Below are positions 1 to 10,857 of a stretch of 64,000 nucleotides of DNA, piece after piece. The DNA is from Pogostemon cablin (Eukaryota > Streptophyta > Magnoliopsida > Lamiales > Lamiaceae). The DNA is taken from positions 28,079,576 through 28,143,575 of the forward strand of contig CM042963.1 in NCBI GenBank assembly GCA_023678885.1, written 5' to 3'. A program made the translations under genes and the position numbers. Every line of letters starts with the position of its first letter. The stretch's first letter is position 1. Below the pieces are notes generated by a model. The model made no database searches and was not told where the DNA came from. It saw only the letters and a program-made list of their open reading frames with translations.

Positions 1-1
1 T

Positions 2-680
2 GTTGATGGCTCACACCCATGTCCTGCTGCTGATCTTACCGTAGCCAGTGTTTCACGACCCAATTCGGCATACGATTATTGGGTTCGTCAGGATCAACTG
101 ATCCTCAGTGCTCTCGTTGGTTCAATCACACCAACTCTAATTCCATTCATTGAGGCTGCCAAAACCTCCGCTGAAGCATGGAAAACCCTAGCTTCCATCT
201 ATGGGTCAGCATCTAGAGGGCGCATCTTGGCGCTCAAAAATCGTCTTCATAACCCCATCAAAGGCACCAGATCCATAACCGATTTCTTGCTCGACATCAA
301 GAGCACGGTTGATGAACTTGCACTTCTTGGTGTCATCACTGATGTTGAGGATCTTGTAATCAAGATCTTACACGGCCTGGATGATTCTTACAGGGAGTTG
401 GCTTCTGCAATTCAGGCTCGGGACACTGCTATTTCGTTTGAAGAACTACACGACAAGTTGCTTAGTGCAGAAGCACAGCTTGTCCACAAATCTTCTGCTG
501 TTGTGCCGTCGACCGCTTTTCAGGCAGACTCCACCGCTGTTGCTGCACTTCAGACCAACCGGAGAGGTGGCGGTCGCCAAGGGTGGCGCCCTGGTGGCTC
601 ACGAGCGTCGTCCAGCAGCAACCGGGCTTCCGCGCACCAGCAGTCGCCCGCCTCCTCCGGGCTCCAGGCCGTGGCTACCA
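2..680 (+). pseudogene. gag: copia gag (UBN2-type), frameshifted near its 3' end
   Basis: Frame 2 is open from the window edge. It reads through WVRQDQLILSALVGS, EAWKTLASIYGSASRGRI and LHGLDDSYRELASAI, the usual copia gag (UBN2/Retrotran_gag_2) landmarks. Gag forms the cytoplasmic virus-like particle. The zinc knuckle CQLCGEQGHSARRC (C-x2-C-x4-H-x4-C), expected at the gag C-terminus, is read in frame 1 at about 685-730, so a single-base indel between roughly 600 and 660 separates it from the rest of gag. An ATG-started or TTG-started ORF at 227 is only an internal part of this frame; the true start is off the window. Confidence 0.85.
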
Positions 681-3600
681 AGGCCACTGCCAACTTTGTG
701 GTGAGCAGGGGCACTCCGCGAGGCGCTGCCCGGAGCTGCCTCCATCGTTCCAGCCTCCGGCAGCACGCTTGTCTCCTGGTCAGGCACGGTTTGCTCTTCC
801 TACGGCGAACTCGGCGGTCTCCAATCCTTCATCGGGTGACTGGGTGTTGGATTCAGGAGCTTCGCATCATATAACAACAGACCTCTCAAATCTCTCTCTC
901 CACTCCCCATTTGATGGTCAAGATAGTGTCATCGTTGGTGATGGTACATCTTTGCCTATCACACACACAGGCTCTCTCTCCTTCCCTAACCTGCATTGTC
1001 TTTCTTTTTCTAATTCTCTTGTTGTCCCCAAAATTTCAAAAAATTTAATTTCTGTTTCCCAACTTTGTCAGCAAAATAATGTGTCTGTTCTTTTCTCTTC
1101 CACTTCTTTTCAGGTGATGGATCGGAAGAGTGGGGACGTTCTGCTGGACGGCCCAAGAGTTAGTGGACTGTACCGTTGGCCTTTCCCTACATCATCATCT
1201 CCTTCAGCTCTACTTTCATCAAAAAATAATGTCCGTCTATGGCACTCCCGCTTAGGTCACCCCGCCCCTAAAATACTTCACCATGTTTTAAACAGTCTTA
1301 ACTTGCCCTCTTTAAAAAGCTCTGATTTATTTTGTGATGCATGTAAAACTATGAAATCTCATAAATTGCCCTTTGGTGAATCCACTTTACATGCTACTGC
1401 TCCACTTGAATTACTGTTTTCTGATGTTTGGAGTTCTCCTGTTACTTCTTCCGATGGCTATAAATACTATGTTATCTTTGTTGATCACTTCACTAAATAT
1501 GTGTGGCTTTATCCATTGAAACGCAAGTCTGATGTCCTACCCACCTTCATTGCCTTTAAATCTCTAGTTGAGAACCAATTGCAGTGTCGTCTTCGCACTC
1601 TCTATACCGACAATGGTGGCGAGTTTATTGCCCTGCGCTCCTTTCTTACCTCACATGGCATTACTCACCTAACTAGCCCACCTCATACTCCAGAACACAA
1701 TGGGGCTGCTGAACGGCGCCACCGCCACATTGTTGATACAGCTCTCACTCTGTTACATTATTCCTCAGTTCCTCTTCACCTTTGGCCATACGCTGTCTCC
1801 TCTGCCGTGTACCTTATTAATCGTCTTCCAAAAGACAATCTCCAGATGCTATCCTCCTATGAAAAACTCTTTCACAAGCCTCCTCACATCTCCAAACTAC
1901 GTGTCTTCGGTTGTCTTTGTTATCCTTGGCTTCGACCATACACGTCACATAAACTTGCACCTCGATCAAAATCCTGTGTCTTCCTTGGATACTCTCTCAC
2001 ACAAAGTGCATATCTCTGTCTTGATTATGACACCAACAGAGTTTTTGTGTCACGACACGTTGACTTTGTTGAGCATACCTTCCCTTTCTCCACCATTGGC
2101 CAATCCTCCCCACCCCCAACACCATCACCTTCTGCTCCACCCGATCTATCCATACCTACTCCACCACCCATACGCCAACTACCTCTTCCGACCAGTCCCA
2201 CTCTCTTACCTCGACGGCAGGACTCTCCACTTCCGCCTCCATCACCACCACCACCACCTGCTCCAACTCAACATCGTATGGTAACTCGGTCTAGGAACAA
2301 CATCTTCAAACCAAATCCCAGGTACTGTCTCACTATTACAACTTACACAGATATTGAGCCCACTACTATCTCTCAGGCTTTATCTACTCCCTGTTGGCGT
2401 GATGCGATGTCCTCTGAATTCAATGCCCTGCACAAGAATGGTACATGGGATCTTGTTCCTTCTTCCTTGGCTCAAAACATTGTTGGTTGTAAGTGGGTGT
2501 TCCGGATCAAGCGACGCCCGGATGGCTCTGTTGAAAGATACAAAGCACGTCTTGTGGCGAAAGGGTTTCATCAATGACCCGGGGTTGATTTCACTGACAC
2601 CTTCAGCCCTGTTGTAAAGTCAGCCACGATCCGGATCATTCTTAGCATTGCTGTTACTCAACAATGGCCACTTCTTCAGTTTGATGTAAACAATGCCTTC
2701 CTTCATGGCACTCTATCTACTGATGTCTACATGCAGCAGCCACCATGTTTTATCTCTGCTAATCACCCTGATTATGTTTGCAAGCTCAGAAAATCCATCT
2801 ATGGTTTAAAGCAAGCTCCCCGAACCTGGTACACAGCTTTACGGAATTTTCTTGTCTCGTATGGCTTCATCTGTACAAAGTCAGATGAGTCACTCTTTGT
2901 CTATCATAAAGAAGATGTTATGGCCTACTTTTTGGTATATGTGGATGATTTAGTTCTCACAGGGAACAACATTGGATTTCTGTCTTCCTTTGACGCCAAT
3001 CTGGCCTCACACTTCTCTATCAAGAAGCTGGGTGATTTATCATACTTCTTAGGGATTGAGGTATCTCGTTCGGCGGACGGCTGTTACTTGTCTCAACAGA
3101 AGTACATCACTGATCTTCTCTCTGATCTCAACATGCTTAACTCGAAGCCAGTAGCCACTCATTTGGTTGTAGGATCTAAACTTTCTCGTACAGATGGTTC
3201 TGATGTGTTTGATGCCACTCAGTATCGCAAGGTTCTTGGTCGTCTCCAATATCTTCTTCACACTCGACCAGACATTGCCTATGCAGTCAACAAGTTATCT
3301 CAATACATGCATACACCCACCACCACACACTGGGGTGCCGTAAAGAGACTACTTCGGTACTTAAATGGTACTCGAAATCATTCATTGTTTCTTCGGAGTT
3401 CTTCTTCTTTATCTCTTCACTGTTTTGCTGATGCGGATTGGGGAGGAGACTGTGATGATCGATCCTCTATTGAGGCATATGTGGTGTTTCTTGGGTGCAA
3501 TCCCATATCCTGGAGGTCTCGCAAGCAACGAACTGTTGCTCGGTCTTCTACTGAGGCTGAGTATAGGTCCATTGCCTCTGCTGCTGCTGAGGTTCAATGG

Positions 3601-3888
3601 ACTCGCTCCATTCTGCAGGAACTTTGCCTTCCATCTCTCTCATGTGTTCCGGCCATTTACTGTGACAACATCAGTGCCACTTACTTGTGCTCAAATCCAG
3701 TGTTTCACTCGAAGCACATAGCGATTGACTATCATTTTGTCAGAGATCTTGTAAACTCTTCTCAGTTGCGTGTTGCTCATGTCTCGTCTTCTGAGCAGCT
3801 GGCTGATGCTCTCACAAAGCCCCTAGCTCGTCCTCGGCTCACTCTTCTTATGTCCAAGATTGGCGTAGTGTACCCACCGCCATCTTGA
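640..3888 (+). pseudogene. pol: copia pol: protease, integrase, RT, RNase H, one nonsense codon
   Basis: Frame 1 carries, in order, the zinc knuckle, the protease active site WVLDSGASHHIT (about 840), the integrase zinc site (HSRLGHP...CDACK), the integrase core with D in FSDVW, D in YTDNGGEF and E in HNGAAERR, then RT with KWVFRIK, FDVNNAFLHG and YVDD (2938-2949), and RNase H with AEYRSIASAAAEVQW and YCDN. The frame is interrupted only by TGA at 2575-2577, where relatives read KGFHQR-PGVDF; a CGA-to-TGA transition explains it. The product would cleave the polyprotein, copy the RNA and integrate the cDNA. Apart from the gag frameshift and this stop the gene looks recent. Confidence 0.93.
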
Positions 3889-3895
3889 GGGGGCG
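3886..3895 (+). promoter_or_regulatory. polypurine tract of copia A
   Basis: The purine run GAGGGGGCG overlaps the pol stop codon and directly precedes the LTR start, the normal place for the plus-strand DNA primer. Confidence 0.75.
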
Positions 3896-4015
3896 TATTG
3901 GGAGTAATAGTGTAATAGTATATATTGTTATCCCACATCGGTTGTACATAACTCTACATTACTCTTGTTGTTGTATATTTTCCTTGTACGTGATTAATAC
4001 AAATTATCCTTTCCA
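3896..4015 (+). repeat. 3' LTR of copia A (short, Ale-type)
   Basis: It starts TATTGGGAGTAATAG (TG changed to TA) after the purine tract and contains TGTTATCCCACATCGG, common in short copia LTRs. The end is placed at the CA of CTTTCCA; no 5' copy is available to confirm it, so the end is uncertain by tens of bases. Confidence 0.65.
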
Positions 4016-5282
4016 TAATCTTAATACTGGAAGCTGTTGAAGACTAGCAGCCTGGTACGAGTGTGACTCAACCTGCTGCAGAGGTCTATTAGTAAATAGA
4101 CTGAAACTTGCTTTAATTTCTGATAATTGAAAGTTGCTTTAATTTTTGAAACTTTCGAGTTGCTTTATATACCTCTGAATTCTCTCCAAAAGGATATGGT
4201 AGTGTGTTATCTACATCTAAGGTCATCTCGTCATATCTATATCTACTTTCTTGTACAACTCGTCCGGATATTTGTTTTCTGTGTGATGGTTTGCTTTTGT
4301 GCTGCTGCTTTTATCATTCCTAGATCTTGCTAAGTTGTTTCTGATTTGGTTGATCTCGTTTGATGTTGTTGTATTTCTTGTTGTTGTGGCAACTTTGTTT
4401 CTGAGCCTATATATTGATTTTCTGCTAGTATGTCCATTGCGTTGTTACTGTATTCATGTTATTGCTATTTCTTTCTTTGCTAGTCGCTGACATACTACAA
4501 CCCGACTTGCTATGCAGATTTCTTCTTGTTTGGTTTGAATGATTCTGCCTTCCAACTCTGAATGCAGAATTTGAATTATTTTGGCTACATCCTTGGTTGG
4601 TTTTGGATTATTGGTCTGCTAAATTGTGTGGTAAATGATACCAGGACCGGAAAAGGGAGCATCCACATCCTAGCAATAGGTATCAATCAACTACATATGT
4701 TCACTACTGGAGTTGTACCCCTTCTACTTGTTCGACTTCTCACAGCAGATTGGAGAATTTACAGGATTTCATAATATGGTTGCTCATCCTAGTTGCAGTC
4801 TTCATGCTAGTCCTAGTGATCATGGTTTTATGCTACTTTTGCTAGTAGGCAGGCTGCATCAGCATAGGGAAATTTTGATCGCTGTTGTCTCCAGAGATCG
4901 TATGTCTTGTACATTCTTTTGACTCTGGTAGCTGCTGGATCATTAATCTACTGGAGTTTAATTGTAAAAATTATAGGCTATTCTAAACTATACTGATTTC
5001 TTTTTTGTAGTTTCTAGTTTGCAATTATGTGCAATTTGGCAATTTTTACTAAACAGGATACTTGTAAGAAAGCTAATAGGGTTTTAGCTAATTGTTTGTT
5101 GGATGTGTGAGACGTCATATATTAAACTTTTTACAAATTATATAATTGCATTAAATATAATATAATAATTAATATTATATATATATAGTTAATCTTTAAA
5201 CGCCTTTTTTTTTAAAATAAAAAACTATATTAGAGTATGATCGATATAAATATTTTCACTTACGTAAATTATATTTTAAAAA
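4016..5282. other. AT-rich stretch, no supported gene
   Basis: Several short ORFs occur between 4127 and 4922 but they are T-rich, share no family motif and overlap in different frames. The sequence looks like intron or untranslated DNA, possibly captured by the CACTA-like element. A short (TA)n tract lies near 5175. Confidence 0.5.
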
Positions 5283-5545
5283 TGTTATACTTATATAAAA
5301 GTGTTACATAGGAAGTGTTATGAAATAGTGTTACATAGAAAATATAGCTTATGTAAAAGTGTTACAATGGAAGTGTAACTGATATAAAAGTGTTATATTG
5401 TGTGTTACATATTAGAAAAGTGTTACTCGTACATGTTACTTATATAAAAAGTGTTAAAAAGTGTTACTTATTATAATAATTTCGAAAGTGTTACCAATTT
5501 ATGTTAAATAAAGTTAAATTATTACTATAAGGTGTTATGTAATGA
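5283..5545. repeat. subterminal repeats built on AAAGTGTTAC
   Basis: The motif (A)AAGTGTTAC or close variants recurs more than ten times in about 260 bp, mostly in one orientation, next to the CACTA-like terminus. In CACTA elements such subterminal repeats bind the transposase. Confidence 0.6.
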
Positions 5546-5561
5546 CACTTATGTTGTAGTG

Positions 5562-6349
5562 ACTCTTGATGCAGCAGACTGCACTACATGGGACCAACTG
5601 CAGCAGAAGTTTTTAAAGAGATACATGTCACCCTCAAGGATCTTAAGAATGAAGCAAGAGATCACCTAATTTGTTATGAATTAGGGTGAGAAATTTATAA
5701 GGCGTGGGACAGGTTTAAAGATATGCTCAGGAGGTGCCCACATCATGGAATGTCTAAAACTCAGTACATAAGCATCTTCTACTATAGATTGGATTGTGAG
5801 TCGCGTATTCTTATAGATGCATCATCAGGAGGAGCGCTGTTATCTAAGACAGCACTTGAAGCAGAAAAGTTGTTTGAAGACATCTCTATGAATTCACGTG
5901 ACTGGCCTACGGAGAGAGTAAGAGGATCATATATACTTGGCAAGGTAGCACATGTTGAACATCAAGTGGTGAAGCCAAATAGAGATGATGAGATCGTCTC
6001 TAGTCTAGCTAATATCAACAAGCTATTAGAGTCCCAGCAGAAGCAGATTATAGAGTTGACACAAAGGGGACCTAGTATCCAGCAACAAGAAGTGAAGAGT
6101 GTTGAAGATACCTTCAATCGATATATGGCAAAGAATAATGCAAGGGTTGACCGCATCGAGGCTACTATGAATGCTAAGCATGCAAATTTATCTAAGCAGT
6201 TGAAGGACATTACTTTGATGATGGGGCAGATGGGCGGGAACGTGAATCAATTGACACAAATATTGGAGAAAGGAATGTTCCCGTCTCAAGGTATAACGAA
6301 TCCAAAAGAATTGCAAAGCCATCACATTGAGGTCTGGAACACAGTATGA
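5562..6349 (+). pseudogene. gag: Athila gag, 3' half, with frameshifts and stops
   Basis: The reading LDAADCTTWDQLQQKFLKRY right after the CACTA terminus aligns with NAAECTTWEQLKLRFLERY in gag of element D (35650-35705). The longest clean part, 5723-6349, carries RCPHHGMSKTQYISIFY, ILIDASSGGALLSK and FEDISMNSRDWPTERVRGSYILGK, matching D at 35815-36025, then a coiled linker ending in GNVNQLTQILEKGMFPSQ. Stops occur near 5670-5690, and a frameshift near 6310 garbles the conserved NAITLRSGTQYEGP. The N-terminal half is lost to the left of the CACTA insertion. Confidence 0.85.
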
Positions 6350-6385
6350 GGGACCGATGAATTCGAAAATGAATTTTGAAGCTCC

Positions 6386-6720
6386 AGGAGCTCGATTCGA
6401 CTAGGGTTCGACCAAGCCAACAGGTCAAACCATATCCTGAAGGTCGAACCAAGCACCTGGGCAACCTCCAGAGCATCCAGATGTACGGTTTGACTAAGAC
6501 CACCCTGGTTCGACCAATCTTGAATGTCGAACCAGCCTGTCCGAGACCCTCTATTTTTTTGAAGTCGGGTTCGACCACGACATACATGATTCGATCAAAC
6601 CTCTAGGTCAAACCATGGTCGAACCAGCGTGTACTGGGGAGTTTGAACTTTTTGATGGTCTGTTAGACCACTACACACCTGGTTCGACCAGTACACCTGG
6701 TCGAATGGTTGAACCATCCT
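6386..6720 (+). repeat. GGTTCGACC/GGTCGAACC array in the gag-protease linker of C
   Basis: Degenerate modules of GGTTCGACC and its reverse complement GGTCGAACC occupy the linker just after the GTQYEGP block. Element D has its own array at the same place (36639-37145). The copies here are more mutated (GGTCAAACC, GATTCGACT). Confidence 0.85.
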
Positions 6721-7180
6721 ATCTAGCACCGTTTTTCGCGCAGAATGCCTTACTTGATGATAATGATGCTCCAGTTCTATCCCAAGGGTAGAATACTGAG
6801 CTTATAGTAGAGAAAAAGTAGGAAAGAGCAAAGAGATTGAGAGCCGAGAAGCTTAGACTACAGATGGATAATGAAAATGTGGTTATCTCTCTTGATCAAG
6901 CAATGAAGATGTCCATGGAGACTTAATCATGCAAGAGCATAGATGTGGTTTCTAACTGGTTTAATCTTGATTTCACTAAGAAAGATGATTCTGAATTTGA
7001 ATGAAAGATTGACAAGGAGGAGTCTAGACAGACATGGGCAGAAGGAAATTATGAGGATCATATTTTTGTAACCAAGAAATGTGAGGTGCTGAGTGAAGAT
7101 AAGAAGAGGGAAAGAAAGTACTTGAATGTGAGGATGCGAGAAGAGCGCCCTCTGATCCAGTAGTACAAAGTGGTATTCCA
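6721..7180 (+). pseudogene. scar of deleted protease/pol in element C
   Basis: The reading ERAKRLRAEK (about 6820-6855) matches ERAKRLRAEK of D (37245-37280) but then passes directly to LRLQMDNENVVISLDQAMKMSMET, which corresponds to LRLRMDK...NLDKVMKMPMES of D after the protease (37920-37990). The whole protease core has been deleted, and RT, RNase H and integrase are absent before the 3' region at 7181. Several stops are present. C could move only with proteins from another element. Confidence 0.7.
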
Positions 7181-7223
7181 TCGTGACTCTCCGACGCTAA
7201 ACATGAGCACTTGTTGGGGGCTT
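7181..7223 (+). other. conserved post-pol block (GACGTTAAAC...TGTTGGGGG)
   Basis: GACTCTCCGACGCTAAACAT and the following AGCACTTGTTGGGGGCT match D at 40127-40165, and the G element has the same block on the minus strand at 54611-54657. In Athila-like elements this segment follows the pol stop. Its function is unknown to me. Confidence 0.7.
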
Positions 7224-7342
7224 GTTCCTTCTGTTTTATTGCTTTATTTCTTTTGTGTGAGTGAGGAGTCATTATATTTAAGGTGCTCACGTTTCGGCAA
7301 TTATATCTCTTTTCAAACTTAGTTTCGACTTACGTTTTTACT

Positions 7343-7360
7343 AAGTTTGGGAGGGGTGTG
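7343..7360 (+). promoter_or_regulatory. internal polypurine-like tract of C
   Basis: AAGTTTGGGAGGGGTGTG lies far upstream of the LTR-adjacent tract at 9092 and matches D at 40285-40300. It may be a second plus-strand priming site. Confidence 0.55.
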
Positions 7361-9091
7361 ATGTACTTACCTCGTCTTATGAGCACTAAGGGTATAATCT
7401 TTCCTTTCGTTGGTTGTTTGTTTGTTAGAAGGTTGATTTTTTGCAGTATATTGATACTTTAACCAGTGTTGATATGTTGATGTTTTGCAACTTACCTAAT
7501 GTTTAGTGTGTTATTTTTGTGTGTTTATTAGTGTTAGTGGTCGAGTTTTTAATTTTTTGTCTTGTTGATTTTTTTGGTTTCTCCTATATCATTATTGATG
7601 AATCCTATGATAATGAGTGTGTTTGAGCTTTGATGATAGAAAAAGATAAAAGAGTGGCAAGATGAGTTCTACACTAAGACTTTTACCTGACCCAGTGGAA
7701 CAACTCGAGGAACTCGTGCATACATTGAAGGAGAAATCAGGTGCCCTCATTTTCTTATTCTAATTTATATGTGCTTTTAATTAGTAGGAGTGGAAGGATT
7801 GAGTTTTTGGTTCTGGTAATCCACATGAGCTTATATTGTTGAATTGTGCCTGAAATTCATATGCTTTTGAAATTGATGAAGAAATTGTACTTGAGTTATA
7901 TTGTGGTATGAAGTTTTATGTGTACTTGTGGGATATTGCTAATCATGAAAAGTGCTCTATTACTTGTTATAAATCCATATGAGATTTTGAGCCTCGTTGA
8001 TTATGTACATAATCACATGATATTTCTTTTCTGGTGAGTATCGTTCTTGTGTCTGTATTCTAGAACTTGCCTCTTGTCTTATTTGAAACTACATGTGTGT
8101 TAAATGATGGCAGATGATTTTAGGCCATTCTTGAATTTATGAGTTACTTAACCAAATAATTCCCTACCGAATGATGTTTATTCGTAGTTAGCCCCGTTGA
8201 GCCTAAAAACATCATTCTTTGGCAGCCTACGAGAAATAACCACTTTGAGCTTTTGAATTTTTTGAGCCTTGATTCTATGCCGAGAATTAACGTCTTTTCA
8301 AAGTGTGTTGATGGAGTTTTATAATGGCTTGGGAAGGAATGAAATTGGTGTTGAAACAGTGATTGAACTTGAAAATGCATCTAAGGAAAAACATGGAGTA
8401 GTGCTTAAATCTAGTACTCCATGGAATAAAACACCCAAAGGTAGTTCTTAAATCTAGTACCATATGGAGGATGCGCGAGTTAATGCCCGAAACTGGTACC
8501 TCGAGAGAAAAAGGAGAAGGAAAAAAAAGGAAAAAAACGTTGTGCTAGAAAAAAGAGAGAAATGAAATAGTTGAGGAGGATGATGTGCTAAATTGAAGTG
8601 GAGAAAGAATGAAAGGTCGAGAAAGACTGCAAGGCTTGATTGATCTGAAGTTTGAGTCACTTATCCATATATTTCCTACCTTAACCAAAGAGCCAACATT
8701 ACATCCAAAAGAAAAGTCCTTTTTGATCTTATTGTCGAATCATACTTTTAGTGGAGGAGAATTTGAGACTTTTGGCAAGCTTATGGTTACGCATGCACTT
8801 GAATTGAATCTGAGCGTAAACACCTTAACCCATAAGTATATATATTTTACACCTGAGTGCGAGTGATATATACTTCCCGTGAGAACATGTCAATGGAGCA
8901 TTTGAGTTGGTGGTGGTTGTCTTAACTTATATGCAATGAATTGATTATTACATGTAATAAGAGTTGCATGACCTAAGTTGAGGACAATTATATTTTGAAT
9001 GGGGTATTTATCATAATCCTTATTTTTCCGCTAATTTTCTTACTCTCTTTCTCTTTAATTTTATTTTGTTGCCTCGAGACGAGCAACGGGT
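7361..9091 (+). other. 3' untranslated region of C, no supported gene
   Basis: The 1.7 kb aligns in patches with 41404-42709 of D: a GATTTTAGGCCATT block near 8115, TTGAGCC blocks near 8200-8270, a TGCCCGAAACTGGTACC block near 8486, AAAGAGCCAACATTA near 8686 and AAGCTTATGGTTACGC near 8778. The stretches between are unlike. Short ORFs at 8144-8866 fall inside this noncoding homology and are not credible genes. Confidence 0.65.
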
Positions 9092-9103
9092 AAGTTTGGG
9101 GAT
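9092..9103 (+). promoter_or_regulatory. polypurine tract of C
   Basis: AAGTTTGGGGAT directly precedes the 3' LTR; the minus-strand element I has the matching AAGTTTGTGGGAT before its LTR. Confidence 0.75.
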
Positions 9104-9658
9104 GGATGAGAGTGAAAATAAGCGTGTTTTAGTATCCAATCTAACACCTTTTTGTGGGAATTGTTGTCATATATTAGCACAAGTATCTTATATTTGATAT
9201 ATGTGAGAAAAAAGTGCACTTGAGGTGTTTTATTGTGTTTTAGATGGAAAAAAGGATCAAAAGTGCAAAGTTAGAGAAATGTGCAACTTGTGCTAGAATG
9301 CTGAAAAATGCATGTCCAATTTGTATAATTTTCTGTGTTTGTGTAGAGCTCAAAAGTATAAGTGTGATACATTGTTGGAAATCCACAGAAGAGAGGCTCG
9401 TTTTGACATAAAGAACACTTCAATCGGAATCCAAACGAGAAAGTTATGATCAAAATGGTGACGTCGCGCAAGCTGTACCGAACAGAACGGCTGTGCAACT
9501 TTGCATGACTTGTTACACATTCAAATAATAGAGTTTCTATGAGTTCTTTATATGTATAGAAAGCCAAGGAAGAGAGGATCGCGTGAGCATAAGAATCACT
9601 CAAATCAGATGTGGAAGTTATACGCGAAATGGTAAGACTGCGCAAACTGCCACAGTGT

Positions 9659-9706
9659 GGTTCGACCACGACACTAGTGGTTCGACCACTGTGTCGTGGT
9701 CGAACC
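9659..9706. repeat. 48-bp TCGA inverted-repeat module in U3 of C
   Basis: Perfect 16-bp arms GGTTCGACCACGACAC (9659-9674) and GTGTCGTGGTCGAACC (9691-9706) enclose TAGTGGTTCGACCACT, itself nearly palindromic around TTCGA. It is the cleanest single copy of the array unit seen in other LTRs. LTR I, of the same family, has unrelated sequence at this position. Confidence 0.9.
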
Positions 9707-9831
9707 AGAAGCCTGATATGCGAACCACAAGCCTGAACAGCGCTAGATTCGTATTTATACACCCCAAGTGCGTGTATTTTTGTGTTTTCCAAGAAAAAGC
9801 CCATCCTAGGACCATAAAGAGAGCTTACAAG

Positions 9832-9839
9832 TATAAAAG
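9832..9839 (+). promoter_or_regulatory. TATA box of LTR C
   Basis: TATAAAAG in the context ACAAGTATAAAAG, shared with LTRs D and F. Confidence 0.6.
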
Positions 9840-9894
9840 GGGATGTGGATCACATCATTATTCATTGAATTGGATTGGAGAACCACAACACAAT

Positions 9895-9899
9895 CATCC
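9895..9899. other. left target-site duplication of B (CATCC)
   Basis: CATCC here is repeated at 32687-32691 directly after the 3' LTR of B. Removing B restores the LTR reading seen in element I. Confidence 0.9.
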
Positions 9900-10244
9900 T
9901 GTAAGCAATTAAAATTCACAGTCCAATCAAATGGCGACACGTGAATTTTATTGATTAAATATCAACTTTAATTTATTTTGGAATTTAAATAAATTAATTC
10001 CTAAAATAGATTAATAAATAATTGATAATTAATTTAAAACCCCAATAAATTAAGAGGGGTTTAAATTAAGTAAAACTTGACTCCCAAGTCAAATAAAGCG
10101 TGGAAGGTTCCAGATTCAGGTCAAATCAAGCAATGACCAATCAAACTGTATTATATATGGAAGGCCAAAGCCCACAAAATCAGGTCAAATCTGCCATTGA
10201 CCAATCAGATTGTGAATTATTTATGGGGCATCCTCTGCCTTCAC

Positions 10245-10253
10245 CTATATAAG
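10245..10253 (+). promoter_or_regulatory. TATA box of 5' LTR B
   Basis: CTATATAAG, preserved in the 3' LTR at 32139-32147. Confidence 0.6.
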
Positions 10254-10379
10254 GAGCCCTCCTCCAGTCATTTCAGACACACATTCAAAGACCTGAAGAC
10301 ACGCTCTTAAGAGATTGAAACACGAGCAACGCTCCTCAAGATCTTCAAGCATCTTCAAGTCAAGAATGGCAAACGATTT

Positions 10380-10505
10380 GGGATTAAGGTGCTGAGACCC
10401 CCAAATCAAGTGTTCTTTATATACTAAGTTCTTTGGTGTTCTTCGCGCCAAGAACAGCATACGACCTGGGATTAAGGTGCTAAGCCCCCCAGATCAAGTG
10501 TTCTT
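10380..10505 (+). repeat. duplicated 38-bp motif downstream of the LTR promoter
   Basis: GGGATTAAGGTGCT followed by a C-rich run and ATCAAGTGTTCTT occurs at 10380-10417 and again at 10468-10505. Both copies are kept, more diverged, in the 3' LTR (about 32279 and 32367). They lie in the transcribed part of the LTR. Confidence 0.7.
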
Positions 10506-10793
10506 CGGATCAAGTATGTTTAATCCAAACAAAGGCTCGACGTTTCTAGATTAACGTTATAAGGTCCCAAATCTAAGTTCGGACAAGCTTTAACTGAAGA
10601 TCCGACTCAACACACACAGTCAACGCGATCAGCGCGGTCAATACAACCAGTCAAAGTCCAAATTGGTTCGAGAGAAAAATCAGATGATAGATAGAGATTG
10701 TTTCCTAAATTGTCAAGTTTAATCCTTTGGATTTTTATTGTAATTATCTTGTATTTATTTTATTATAAATACAAAATTTGTTGTTACAAATTT

Positions 10794-10813
10794 TGGCATG
10801 CCCGGTGGGACCA
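10794..10813 (+). promoter_or_regulatory. primer binding site of B
   Basis: TGGCATGCCCGGTGGGACCA starts five bases after the LTR, where the tRNA primer anneals. I could not assign the tRNA with confidence. Confidence 0.65.
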
Positions 10814-10857
10814 TCTCTGCCTCTCATCTCTTCTCTCTACAAGCTTGAAGATATAAA

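Larger units (their letters stand above)
1..4015 (+). mobile_element. Ty1/copia retrotransposon A (Ale-like), 5' end outside window
   Basis: The stretch holds the copia order gag, zinc knuckle, protease, integrase, reverse transcriptase, RNase H, then a purine tract and a short LTR. The 5' LTR, primer site and start of gag lie left of the window. The very short 3' LTR (about 120 bp) and the RNase H block with YCDN and HSKHIAIDYHFVRD fit the Ale/Retrofit lineage. It abuts AT-rich sequence that ends in a CACTA-like terminus at 5561, so it is probably nested in that DNA transposon. One frameshift and one nonsense codon break the polyprotein. Lineage assignment is from remembered family features, not a search. 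Confidence 0.9.
4016..5561. mobile_element. CACTA-like DNA transposon fragment (one terminus)
   Basis: The right boundary ends in TTGTAGTG, the reverse complement of CACTACAA, the usual CACTA terminus, and it cuts the gag of Athila element C exactly at 5561/5562. Just inside it is a run of short subterminal repeats, as in En/Spm-type elements. No transposase is visible. The other terminus is not in the window, which fits copia A having inserted into this element. Host-derived filler is possible in 4016-5100. Confidence 0.5.
9104..9899 (+). repeat. 3' LTR of C, piece 1 (U3 and promoter)
   Basis: It begins GGATGAGAGTGAAAATAAGC (TGATGAG in the related LTR I). It includes the 48-bp inverted-repeat module at 9659-9706 and a TATA box at 9832. 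It stops at the CATCC target site used by element B and resumes at 32692. Confidence 0.85.
9900..10788 (+). repeat. 5' LTR of B
   Basis: 889 bp, starting TGTAAGCAATTAAAATTCAC and ending TTGTTACA; the 3' copy is 894 bp and differs at scattered bases. It contains a TATA box at 10245 and a duplicated 38-bp motif. Confidence 0.93.

Noticed and set aside
4127..4922. Four small plus-strand ORFs (63-70 codons)
   Set aside because: T-rich, overlapping, without motif or homology to nearby elements; consistent with chance.
8144..8866. Small ORFs on both strands in the 3' region of C
   Set aside because: They overlap blocks conserved at nucleotide level with D where the frames are not kept.
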